A stretch of DNA of 64,000 nucleotides from CBDCYS01 sp965226245 (GTDB taxonomy: Bacteria; Acidobacteriota; Terriglobia; Bryobacterales; UBA6623): the NCBI GenBank assembly GCA_965226245.1, contig CBDDCL010000015.1, positions 496,001-560,000 on the forward strand, given 5' to 3'. Each line of letters opens with the position of its first letter. Position 1 is the stretch's first letter. Shown here piece after piece: positions 8,373-15,935 of the stretch. The position numbers and the translations under genes are program-made. The notes under the pieces are model-generated. The model made no database searches, was not told the origin of the DNA, and was given only the letters and a program-made list of their open reading frames with translations.

Positions 8373-8945
8373 CTACGGCTGCTGGAGCGGCGATGGTTCA
8401 TCACCCTCCGGAACCCTCCACAAGTAAATCGTGCCCTCGGCTAGATCGATCCGCTTTTCAGGCGGCCAATCTGGGATGTCAAATGTATAGGAGACAACGC
8501 GGGTGCCGGGCTTGAGCTCCCGCAAAAGCTTGGGGCGAAGTTTATAGTTCAGCGTCTGCAGGAGGTAGAGCGCGACGACCGTCGCATCCGCGATGTCAGC
8601 CTCAAAAAGATCCTCGTTACGAAAACTAACGCGGTGCGTTACCCCAGCCTTGCGGGCATTCTTCCATGACTGCTTGATCCTGTCGGAGTCAATGTCGATT
8701 CCCACGCCGCGGGCCCCGAACTCCTTTGCCGCGGTGATCACGACCCGGCCGTCACCGCAACCCAAGTCGTAGACGACGTCGCCGGGCTGGACTTTCGCAA
8801 GCTTGAGCATCGCCCGAACGGCCTTTCGCGGAGTCGGTATGAAGCTGACGTCCGGGCGGCGCGGCGGGCTTTCTTGTGCCAATAGGGTTGGAAGAGTTAG
8901 CCCTAACAACAGCAAGAGGGACCAGGATAAATTTGTTCGTCTCAA
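8373..8945 (-). CDS. Class I SAM-dependent methyltransferase with an N-terminal signal peptide
   Basis: A 190-residue protein. Residues ~1-23 (basic start, SLLLLLGLTLPTLLAQ) look like a cleavable signal peptide. The rest is a compact Rossmann-type methyltransferase with motif I VYDLGCGDGRVVITAA at about residue 60 and the acidic loop VGIDIDSDRI. Post-motifs DLFEADIADATVVALYLL and LKPGTRVVSYTFD follow. Proteins of this kind annotated only as methyltransferases recur in Acidobacteriota and Planctomycetota. The substrate is unknown, and export of a SAM enzyme is hard to explain because SAM is cytoplasmic. No operon partner: the next genes are divergent. Confidence 0.82.
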   Translation of the reverse strand: MRRTNLSWSLLLLLGLTLPTLLAQESPPRRPDVSFIPTPRKAVRAMLKLAKVQPGDVVYDLGCGDGRVVITAAKEFGARGVGIDIDSDRIKQSWKNARKAGVTHRVSFRNEDLFEADIADATVVALYLLQTLNYKLRPKLLRELKPGTRVVSYTFDIPDWPPEKRIDLAEGTIYLWRVPEGDEPSPLQQP

Positions 8946-9048
8946 GACGGCTGCTTCACTTCTATTGTGGCTCTATTGAAAGTTCACGGCGCTCGCTCAA
9001 GGACCATATCCGTGCATGAAGTGCTGTCCGCAACTCCGAGTTGTTGTC

Positions 9049-9163
9049 AAGCTCCCGTAGCGCGGGGCTCGGAGAGACCCGCGGCTTTTCACTGCCCTTC
9101 ACCCGCGAGGTGCGGCGGGCCCAAAGGCCGCGGGTCTCTCCGAGCCCCGCGCTACGGGAGCTT
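9049..9163. repeat. Long perfect hairpin element (37-bp arms)
   Basis: Bases 9049-9085 and 9127-9163 are exact reverse complements (37 of 37), separated by a 41-base loop. The arms read aagctcccgtagcgcggggc, then tcggagagacccgcggc. A second element with related arms and loop lies at 62077-62190. It lies between a divergent gene pair, so it is not positioned as a terminator. It looks like a REP/MITE-type palindromic unit. Confidence 0.9.
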
Positions 9164-9253
9164 CGAATCTGTTTCGCGGCCGACCCCGAACACCTTACGG
9201 ACGGATTACACTAGGCGCATTTCCTGTAAGTCGTACAATAAAAACGTCTTGTT

Positions 9254-10363
9254 ATGCAGACTGACAGTTTCACGAAGTTGCGGGCCGGCCCCGGCGTGCT
9301 GCTGACGACGGCTGCTTTCGTCGTGCTGGTGGCGGGCATGAAGGCCGCCGAGGCGATCCTGGTGCCGTTCTTAGTGGCGGCGTTTCTGGCGCTGATTTGC
9401 GGTCCTCCCATGTTCTGGTTGCAGCGGCGGAGGGTTCCGTCCGTTCTGGCGTTGCTGATCGTGGTGGCGGTGATCTGCGGCATCGGCGTTGGCGTCGGCG
9501 CGTTGCTTGGGGGTTCGTTCAAGGATTTTACGGCGGCGCTGCCGACCTACCAAGCGCGCCTGCAGGAGCGAACCGAGGCGCTCGTCGTTTGGACGGATGA
9601 GCTTGGAATTCCTGCCAACGCACTCCGCGATGTCGTCGATCCCGGGCAAATCATGCAGCTTGTCGGGCGAGTGGTCGCCGGGCTGGGCGGCTTGGTCACG
9701 AACAGTTTCTTGATCGCCCTGACGCTGGTTTTCATTCTTCTGGAGGCGTCGAGTTTTCCGGCCAAGCTTCGCGCGGCGTTTGGGGATTCCCATGGGGCGT
9801 TCGCCAAATTCGACCAAGTGGCGGCCAATGTCAATCGCTACCTCGCGATCAAAACGGCCGTCAGTCTGGCTACCGGCGTGATGATCGCTGTGTGGCTGGC
9901 GGTCGTTGGCGTGGATTTTCCGTTGCTTTGGGGTTTGCTCGCGTTTCTGCTGAACTACGTACCCAACATTGGTTCGATCATCGCGGCTGTTCCGGCAGTG
10001 CTTCTGGCTGTGATTCAGTTGGGTCCCGGCCCGGCGGGTCTTGCGGCGCTTGGCTACTTGGTGACGAATTTCGTGATGGGCAATCTGATCGAGCCCCGTT
10101 TCATGGGACGCGGGTTGGGTTTGTCCACGCTGGTGGTGTTTCTGTCGTTGGTGTTTTGGGGATGGGTTTTCGGAGGCGTTGGGATGTTGCTGTCGGTGCC
10201 TTTGACCATGACGGTGAAGATCGCTTTAGAAAGCAGCGATGAGACGCTCTGGATCGCGATCCTATTGGGGTCGGAAGCGGCTGTCGAGGCGGCGCCGGCC
10301 GCGAAATCCGCTGTTGCCCCGGCGACGAAAACTCGGGAGCCAGATTCAGAGCCGCGACCGTGA
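9254..10363 (+). CDS. AI-2E family transporter (PerM/YdiK type permease)
   Basis: A 369-residue membrane protein with about eight hydrophobic helices: a paired hairpin at the N-terminus, a soluble segment (FTAALPTYQARLQERTEALV), then the conserved C-terminal bundle. Family-typical motifs include LLNYVPNIGSIIAAVPAVLLA, FVMGNLIEPRFMGRGLGLST and WGWVFGGVGMLLSVPLT. Members have been linked to autoinducer-2 export or to Na+(Li+)/H+ exchange, so the substrate is left open. The C-terminal ~30 residues are Ala-rich and polar, probably disordered. The gene stands alone. Confidence 0.9.
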   Translation: MQTDSFTKLRAGPGVLLTTAAFVVLVAGMKAAEAILVPFLVAAFLALICGPPMFWLQRRRVPSVLALLIVVAVICGIGVGVGALLGGSFKDFTAALPTYQARLQERTEALVVWTDELGIPANALRDVVDPGQIMQLVGRVVAGLGGLVTNSFLIALTLVFILLEASSFPAKLRAAFGDSHGAFAKFDQVAANVNRYLAIKTAVSLATGVMIAVWLAVVGVDFPLLWGLLAFLLNYVPNIGSIIAAVPAVLLAVIQLGPGPAGLAALGYLVTNFVMGNLIEPRFMGRGLGLSTLVVFLSLVFWGWVFGGVGMLLSVPLTMTVKIALESSDETLWIAILLGSEAAVEAAPAAKSAVAPATKTREPDSEPRP

Positions 10364-10375
10364 GGGAGCGGTTGC
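10350..10375. repeat. 26-bp dispersed repeat overlapping a gene end
   Basis: The same 26 bases as at 811-836 (agccgcgaccgtgagggagc, then ggttgc). It begins inside the last codons of the AI-2E transporter gene, so the repeat contributes the end of that protein. An inverted relative lies at 12168-12191. Confidence 0.75.
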
Positions 10376-10948
10376 CGCTTCGACGCGCCTCATCCGACAG
10401 CGGCCACGCCCCCACTCGCCCCGCCCCGTGAGCCAACAAACCGGACCCCGCCTGCTACAATGAAATTTCTAGTAGCGGACCGGCCCGCGCGGCAAAGATG
10501 GCGACAAGCCGATGTGGCGCACGTCTCCAGATGTGCCGTGTCGCCATTCCTGGCGACATGTCTTGCTAGCATGGCCGTCGGCCCGAGTTGCCGCCAATCC
10601 GCCAGCCGCGGCGAGCGACAACAATACCTCAAATCCGCAAGAAAACCTGTCGCTTTGCTAGGGAACCTGCCACGGTCCCGCCGTCGGCTGCAACCCCAGT
10701 CACTGAAAACAAACACATTATCGGTTGACACCATGACGGGGCGTCGAAAATGGCCCAGATCCTGCCATTTTCTGCCATTCTCTGCCATTTCCGGACATTT
10801 TGTAAAGAAAATTTATACCTCACCTGGCAACCTCTTTGTTTCCATCACTTCGCCAGGCCGTGGCCGATGGGGTTGCGTTGGGGGCGGCAGCCCCCGGCGG
10901 CCGGGGGGCTGAGCTCCCATAGCTGCAAGGGGGCTTGCTGGGGCCGGT
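10364..10948. other. Intergenic region with repeat fragments
   Basis: About 600 bases without a credible gene. Bases 10513-10560 (gtggcgcacgtctccagatg, then tgccgtgtcgccattcctgg) resemble 50710-50755, with the same outer sequence around a different short palindromic centre. A run of three ctgccatt units lies near 10760-10790. infC, often found before rpmI, is not here. Confidence 0.6.
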
Positions 10949-10978
10949 TTGGCCGCCGCTGGCTTTGGGTGCTATACT
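10949..10978 (+). promoter_or_regulatory. Possible sigma70-type promoter for rpmI-rplT-pheST
   Basis: TTGGCC at 10949-10954 and TATACT at 10973-10978 with an 18-base spacer, about 100 bases before the rpmI start. The leader that follows contains a small hairpin (ccgctcggagcgg, 11052-11064) and may include an L20-type autoregulatory site, but no specific structure could be confirmed. Confidence 0.4.
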
Positions 10979-11082
10979 GAAAACACCTCGCAGCGCACTT
11001 TCTATTTGTTCCTCCGTTGGGAAGAATTCACTGATTGAAGAGAGAGTGTATCCGCTCGGAGCGGGAGATTGAGGATACAGTT

Positions 11083-11277
11083 GTGCCGAAACAAAAGTCT
11101 CATCGTGGCGCTAGCAAACGCTTTAAACTGACCGCCTCCGGACGAGTGAAGCGGGGCCATTCCCTGAAGAATCATATCCTGACGAAGAAGACGACGAAGC
11201 GCAAGCGGCACCTGCGCAAGAGCACTCTTGTCAGTCCCGCCATGGAGAAAGCCGTCAGGGCGATGATATCCGTCTAG
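11083..11277 (+). CDS. rpmI: 50S ribosomal protein L35
   Basis: A 64-residue basic protein with the L35 pattern PKQKSHRGASKRFKLTASGR and the KRHLRKSTLVS core. The start is GTG at 11083, preceded by GAGG eight bases upstream. The longer upstream reading frame adds 16 residues not found in L35. It heads the conserved order rpmI-rplT-pheS-pheT. infC is absent from the usual place upstream. Confidence 0.96.
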   Translation: MPKQKSHRGASKRFKLTASGRVKRGHSLKNHILTKKTTKRKRHLRKSTLVSPAMEKAVRAMISV

Positions 11278-11370
11278 TCCTTGTTCAGTTGCGCGGGCAG
11301 CGCCAAAGGCACGTGCCTGACTCGCCTTCCGGGACTCGAGCTGGATTTCAAATCACAGTAGGAGGAAACC

Positions 11371-12027
11371 GTGCCCAGAGTGACACGCGGCTCCAAGCGC
11401 CGCCAAAAACGCAAGAAGATCCTTGCCCGCGCCAAGGGCTACTTCCAGACAAAAAGCAAGCTTTACCGCCAGGCGAAGGAAGCCGTCGACCGCAGCCAGA
11501 AGTTCGCCTACATCGGCCGGCGGCTGAAGAAGCGTGATTTTCGCGCGCTTTGGATTACTCGCATCGCCGCCGCCTCGGAACAGCACGGTCTTTCCTATAG
11601 CCGCTTCATTCACGGTTTGAAGCTGGCGGGAATTGAGTTGAACCGCAAGATGCTGGCTGAGATGGCGGTCAGTGACGCGGATGCTTTCGGAAAGCTCGTG
11701 GAACTGGCCAAAGCCGCGCTAGCGGCGCCGCCTCCAACCGTGGAAGCGGCTCCGAGCGGCGAAGCTGCTGAAGCTGCGCCCGAGCCGCAAGCAGCTCCTG
11801 GAACCCCAACACCTGCTGAGCCGGCCCCAGTAGCGGCTGCGCCAGAGCCCTCTGCTGAAGAAGCGGAAGCGGCCCCCAAAAAACGGCGCGCCCGCAAGAA
11901 GCCGGCGGCTACGGACAAGTCACCGGAGAGCAAAGCGGCCGCGGCGCCCGCCAAAAAGCCAGCCAGGAAGCGAGCTCCGGCTAAAAAGAAATCCGCTGCT
12001 TCGGACGACGATTCGGCGGATTCGTAA
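11371..12027 (+). CDS. rplT: 50S ribosomal protein L20 with a long Ala/Pro/Lys-rich C-terminal extension
   Basis: Residues 1 to ~118 are a normal L20 (RVTRGSKRRQKRKKILARAKG, GYFQTKSKLYRQAKEAVDRS, RLWITRIAA-type core). L20 binds 23S rRNA early in 50S assembly and often represses its own operon. The protein then continues for about 100 residues of low-complexity sequence, first Ala/Pro/Glu-rich (EAAPEPQAAPGTPTPAEPAP), then Lys/Arg/Ala-rich like bacterial histone H1-type tails (KKRRARKKPAA, KKPARKRAPAKKK), ending in DDDSADS. Normal L20 is about 115-120 residues. A perfect AGGAGG site precedes the GTG start. Confidence 0.95.
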   Translation: MPRVTRGSKRRQKRKKILARAKGYFQTKSKLYRQAKEAVDRSQKFAYIGRRLKKRDFRALWITRIAAASEQHGLSYSRFIHGLKLAGIELNRKMLAEMAVSDADAFGKLVELAKAALAAPPPTVEAAPSGEAAEAAPEPQAAPGTPTPAEPAPVAAAPEPSAEEAEAAPKKRRARKKPAATDKSPESKAAAAPAKKPARKRAPAKKKSAASDDDSADS

Positions 12028-12167
12028 CGGGCGGCGGTCGCGTCGGATTGGGGCTGGTTGCGCAACTCCGCGGGCCGGCCGCAACGGAGCGGGGTTTGGT
12101 CTTGGCGGGCGGTGCCGTTGCGAGCGGTTCCCACTTGCTGCCCGCCTGGTTCGTGGATAAGCGGCGG

Positions 12168-12191
12168 GACCGCTCCCTTACGGTCACGGCT
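12168..12191 (-). repeat. Inverted copy of the 26-bp dispersed repeat
   Basis: Reads gaccgctcccttacggtcac then ggct on the plus strand, the reverse complement of the 811-836 repeat with a few changes. It lies between rplT and pheS, about 25 bases upstream of the pheS start. Confidence 0.6.
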
Positions 12192-12214
12192 CCGAGAATG
12201 TCACGGCTCTGACA

Positions 12215-13291
12215 ATGTCTTTTGAAGAGAAGACAACGCGCTCGCTGCACGCGCTGCTTGAGGCGGGCGGTTCGGTGGAGGATCTTTATGCCGAATTGCG
12301 GGCTGCCTTCGAGGGCGAACGCAATAGCGCCTCATCGGGCGAACAACTCAAGAAGTTGCGGGACCGCTGGCTAGGCCGCAAGAACGGCTTGCTTTCCGCG
12401 ATCAATGAAAAGTGGCTCAAGGCGGCGCCGCGCGAGCTGAAGCCGCAAGTCGGCCGCCTGCAGAACGAGGCCAAGCGCTATCTGGAAGGCGCTCTCGCTG
12501 ACGCTACCAAGCAGCTAACCGCTCCTCAAAGAAAACAACAAAAAATCGACATCACGCTGCCCGGTCCGCCGCGCGAAATTGGCGCCCGTCATCCGGTTCG
12601 CTTGGTGAACGAAGAGATTTGGTCCATCTTTCGCGGCCTGGGGTATTCGATTGCCGAAGGCCCGGAAATCGAGACCTTCTATCACAATTTCACGGCCGTC
12701 AACTTCCCCGAAGACCACCCCGCGGTCGATGAGATGGACACCATTTTCATCGAAGACGAAATACTGTTGCGGACCCACACTTCCCCGATGCAGATACGCA
12801 TCATGGAGAGCCGCCAGCCGCCACTTCGCTACCTCGCGCCCGGCAAGGTCTATCGCCACGACACGCCGGATTCGACTCATACGCCGATGTTTCACCAGAT
12901 TGAGGGTTTCGCGGTGGACGAGAACATCACGTTCTCCGACTTGAAAGGGACTCTCGACTACTTCTCGAAACAGTTTTTCGGCCCCGATACGAAGACGAGG
13001 TTCCGGCCAAGCTTTTTTCCTTTCACCGAACCGAGCGCGGAGATGGACGCCTCGTGTCCGTTTTGCTCCGGCAGCGGCTGCCGAACTTGTAAAGACACCG
13101 GCTACATCGAGGTCCTTGGCTGCGGCATGATCGACCCGGAAGTCTTCCGGCATGTCGGCTATGATCCGGAGCGCTATTCCGGTTTCGCGTTCGGTTTCGG
13201 CATCGACCGCTTCGCCATGCTGAAGTACCACATCGATGACATTCAGTTGCTGTTCCAGGGGGATGTGCGGTTCCTCCGTCAATTTCGATAA
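12215..13291 (+). CDS. pheS: Phenylalanine-tRNA ligase alpha subunit
   Basis: A 358-residue catalytic subunit of class II PheRS, which charges tRNA-Phe as an alpha2beta2 tetramer. The N-terminal coiled coil (residues ~1-100) is present. The class II motifs follow: motif 1 near HPVRLVNEEIWSIFRGLG, motif 2 YRHDTPDSTHTPMFHQIEG, and motif 3 GFAFGFGIDRFAMLKYHIDD. SAEMDASCPFCSGSGC is the usual cysteine-containing block. The stop overlaps the pheT ATG by one base, as is common for this pair. Confidence 0.97.
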   Translation: MSFEEKTTRSLHALLEAGGSVEDLYAELRAAFEGERNSASSGEQLKKLRDRWLGRKNGLLSAINEKWLKAAPRELKPQVGRLQNEAKRYLEGALADATKQLTAPQRKQQKIDITLPGPPREIGARHPVRLVNEEIWSIFRGLGYSIAEGPEIETFYHNFTAVNFPEDHPAVDEMDTIFIEDEILLRTHTSPMQIRIMESRQPPLRYLAPGKVYRHDTPDSTHTPMFHQIEGFAVDENITFSDLKGTLDYFSKQFFGPDTKTRFRPSFFPFTEPSAEMDASCPFCSGSGCRTCKDTGYIEVLGCGMIDPEVFRHVGYDPERYSGFAFGFGIDRFAMLKYHIDDIQLLFQGDVRFLRQFR

Positions 13292-15324
13292 TGTGGATCC
13301 TGCTCAGTTGGCTGCAAGATTTCGTTGAGCTCCCGGAGTATCCCGAGGAAGTCGCCGAAGCTCTCACCATGGCCGGCATGGCGGTCGACGCAGTGAATCA
13401 GGAAGACGGCGAGACCGTCTTTGAGCTGGATATCACGGCCAACCGCCCCGATGCCCTGAACCACTTCGGCATTGCCAGGGAACTCAGTGCGATCTACCGG
13501 CGGCCGCTGAAGACTCCGGCGGTAGACGTTTCAGAAAGCGGCGAGCCGGCTTCCTCTCGGGCATCCATTGAAATCGCTGACGCGGATCTGTGTTCTCGCT
13601 ATTCCGGGCGTGTGCTGCTGGACGTCGCGGTCAAGCCGTCCCCCGACTGGCTGCGCAAGCGGCTGGAGCTTTGCGGTGTCCGCGTCATCAACAACATCGC
13701 CGATCTGACGAACTACGTGCTGCTGGAACTCGGCCATCCAACACACGCGTTCGACCTCGATTTGCTCGAGCAGTCGAAGATCATCGTCCGGCGCGCGCGC
13801 GACGGCGAGGCGCTTCAGACTCTCGACGGGCTCGACCGTAAACTGTCGGCGGAACATCTCGTGATTGCCGATGGAACTCGTCCCGTGGCGCTGGCGGGCG
13901 TTATGGGCGGGGTGGAGACGGAGATTTCCGGGGCGACACGCAACGTCCTGCTGGAGGCGGCTTGGTTCCAGCCGCGTTCGATTCGGCAAACGGCCCGGCA
14001 CTTTGCGATGCATACGGAAGCCTCGCACCGCTTCGAGCGCGGCGCTGACGTCGGGGCCACAACTTGGGCGCTCAACCGAATCGCCCATCTCTTCGCTCAA
14101 GCCGGGTCTGGCGCCGTGCTCCAAGGAGTGATCGACGTTTACCCCGGCGCGGCTGACCGCGGCAGGATTCGGCTGCGGGCTTCGCGGATCAGCCGTCTGC
14201 TGGGCGCCGAGGCGCCGAACGAGGAAGTAGAGAGAATTCTGGAGGCGCTGGGCTTCGCGGCCGAGCCAATCGAAGGCGGGTGGGAAGTTGCGCTTCCATC
14301 CCACCGCCTCGACGCCGGTCGTGAAATCGATCTTATCGAGGAGGTTGCTCGCATCTACGGCTACCACCGATTCTCGATGACTTTGCCTCCGGCAGGCGCT
14401 GCAATCGAGGAACCGCCTCACGCTCGTGAAGAAGCGGAGGTGAGGTCCGTGCTGCGCGCGCTGGGGTATGACGAAACGATCAGCTACGCGTTCATTTCCG
14501 AGGAAGAGGCCAGCCAGTTTGGTTCCTGGGAACCGGTCGCCATTCGCAACCCGGTTTCCGAGCCCTGGTCGGTGATGCGCAATACGGCCGTACCTTCGAT
14601 GCTGAAGGCACTCGAGTGGAATCTCAATCGCAGCGAATCGGACGTGCGCCTGATGGAGATCGGGCGGCTCTATCGGGCGCAGGGCGATTCCTATCAGGAA
14701 CCGGCTATTCTGGCCATGGGCGCGACAGGAATGGCGCGCCGGCCTTCGCTGAGTGACGAAGGCGCATGCTACGACTTTTTCGCGCTGAAGTCGGATCTGC
14801 TGGCTCTTTTGTCGGGTTTCGATGTGCGGGAGATTTCTTTTGATGCCACGGAGGTCCCCGCCTACTACGCCGCGAATAACTCTGCCCGGCTGACGCTGAA
14901 CGGTCAGGCCGCCGGCTTGCTTGGTGAACTGGATCCCGCACTAGCTGAGGCCCGCAAGATTCGCCAGCCCGTTTACATCGCCGAGATCTTTCTGGACCAG
15001 CTTTGGCGCTTCGGCCTCAAGCGTCCGAAGCATAAGACGTTGCCGAAGGTGCCTGCCGTCCATCGTGATTTCTCCCTCTTCGTGCCGGAAGGGGTGAGTT
15101 TCTCGGAAATCCGCGCGACGGTAGGACAACAGGAACACCTCACCCGGCTCGAGCCCATCGAGATTTTCCGCGGCAAGCAAGTACCCGAGGGTTGCTATAG
15201 CCTCTTGCTTCGCGCCATCTGGCAGAAGAGCAGCGAGAGCATGACCGACGAAGAGGTCAACCAATACGCCCGCCGCATCTTAGCCAGCCTGTCGAAAACG
15301 CTCGGAATCCAGCAGCGCGGCTAA
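13291..15324 (+). CDS. pheT: Phenylalanine-tRNA ligase beta subunit, short form without the N-terminal tRNA-binding domain
   Basis: A 677-residue beta subunit against ~795 in E. coli. The first residues (WLQDFVELPEYPEEVAEALT, then MAGMAVDAV) run straight into FELDITANRPDALNHFGIARE. The ~110-residue OB-fold tRNA-binding (EMAPII-like) domain normally inserted between these is missing. The B3/B4 editing region is present (KPSPDWLRKRLELCGVRVIN, LLELGHPTHAFD). B5 and the pseudo-catalytic domain follow, and the C-terminal ferredoxin-fold anticodon-binding domain (PKVPAVHRDFSLFVP) closes the protein. It should be functional within the tetramer. The domain loss is a structural variant rather than damage, since both ends fit well. 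Confidence 0.96.
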   Translation: MWILLSWLQDFVELPEYPEEVAEALTMAGMAVDAVNQEDGETVFELDITANRPDALNHFGIARELSAIYRRPLKTPAVDVSESGEPASSRASIEIADADLCSRYSGRVLLDVAVKPSPDWLRKRLELCGVRVINNIADLTNYVLLELGHPTHAFDLDLLEQSKIIVRRARDGEALQTLDGLDRKLSAEHLVIADGTRPVALAGVMGGVETEISGATRNVLLEAAWFQPRSIRQTARHFAMHTEASHRFERGADVGATTWALNRIAHLFAQAGSGAVLQGVIDVYPGAADRGRIRLRASRISRLLGAEAPNEEVERILEALGFAAEPIEGGWEVALPSHRLDAGREIDLIEEVARIYGYHRFSMTLPPAGAAIEEPPHAREEAEVRSVLRALGYDETISYAFISEEEASQFGSWEPVAIRNPVSEPWSVMRNTAVPSMLKALEWNLNRSESDVRLMEIGRLYRAQGDSYQEPAILAMGATGMARRPSLSDEGACYDFFALKSDLLALLSGFDVREISFDATEVPAYYAANNSARLTLNGQAAGLLGELDPALAEARKIRQPVYIAEIFLDQLWRFGLKRPKHKTLPKVPAVHRDFSLFVPEGVSFSEIRATVGQQEHLTRLEPIEIFRGKQVPEGCYSLLLRAIWQKSSESMTDEEVNQYARRILASLSKTLGIQQRG

Positions 15325-15327
15325 GAC

Positions 15328-15496
15328 TGCATTTCTCACCGAACGGCGAGGCGCGACGTGGCGCGCGCCTCCTGGCGGGCCGCGTCAGCCTCCGGGCCGA
15401 CGTCGCCCCGGCACAGTCTGTTGAGTACCGCGAGCAAGCGCAACCAAGTAATGGCGGGCCTATCGCGTGCTTCGACCGTCAGGCGGCGAGAAATGC
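15328..15496. repeat. 169-bp dispersed intergenic repeat, copy B
   Basis: Matches 8201-8369 over its whole length with about a dozen substitutions. It starts 3 bases after the pheT stop codon. Shared internal blocks include gacgtggcgcgcgcctcctg and tcgcgtgcttcgaccgtcag. No protein is encoded. Confidence 0.85.
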
Positions 15497-15935
15497 GGAC
15501 TAGCCGCAATACTGTCGACTTAGAGACTTTGATCTTAGAACCTTCGAGTCCAGAGCCCTTGAGCCGCGAAGCGGCGCAGGATCGTAGCCCAGGGTGCAGC
15601 GAAGCGGAACCCTGGGTGCGAAAACTGGCAACGGTAAGCCCTGGAAGGGGCGCAGGAGCAAACCGGCCCATTTGTCTCCGCGAAGAGCGATGTGCGCAGG
15701 GCGTTCAACGATGCCCGAAACAAGACCACGCTCCACGCAGCAAAAAACGTCCGGGGACTGCTAAGTAAACAGTATTGGCGCTAGCCCCGGCTAACCCGCT
15801 GAACCTTTCCAGGGTTCAGTCCTGATTCGCGGCGGCCGCATCGAAGCCGGCGGTCCCGCGCTGCATATTCTGAGCACGGCCCGCGTGATTTTCGCCGAGG
15901 GAAAGACGCTGCCGAACAGCGGCTTCGTCCCGCCA
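15497..15935. other. Intergenic region without a recognisable gene
   Basis: About 440 bases after repeat copy B. Bases 15550-15640 contain short inverted stretches (cccagggtgcagcgaagcgg next to aaccctgggt). Translation of about 15815-15930 on the plus strand gives a protein-like stretch (VLIRGGRIEAGGPALHILST) without a start or family match, possibly a gene fragment. Nothing firm was found. Confidence 0.4.

Noticed and set aside
10760..10795. Three ctgccatt units resembling a tiny tandem array
   Set aside because: No regular spacers or longer repeats, so not a CRISPR array; probably simple sequence.
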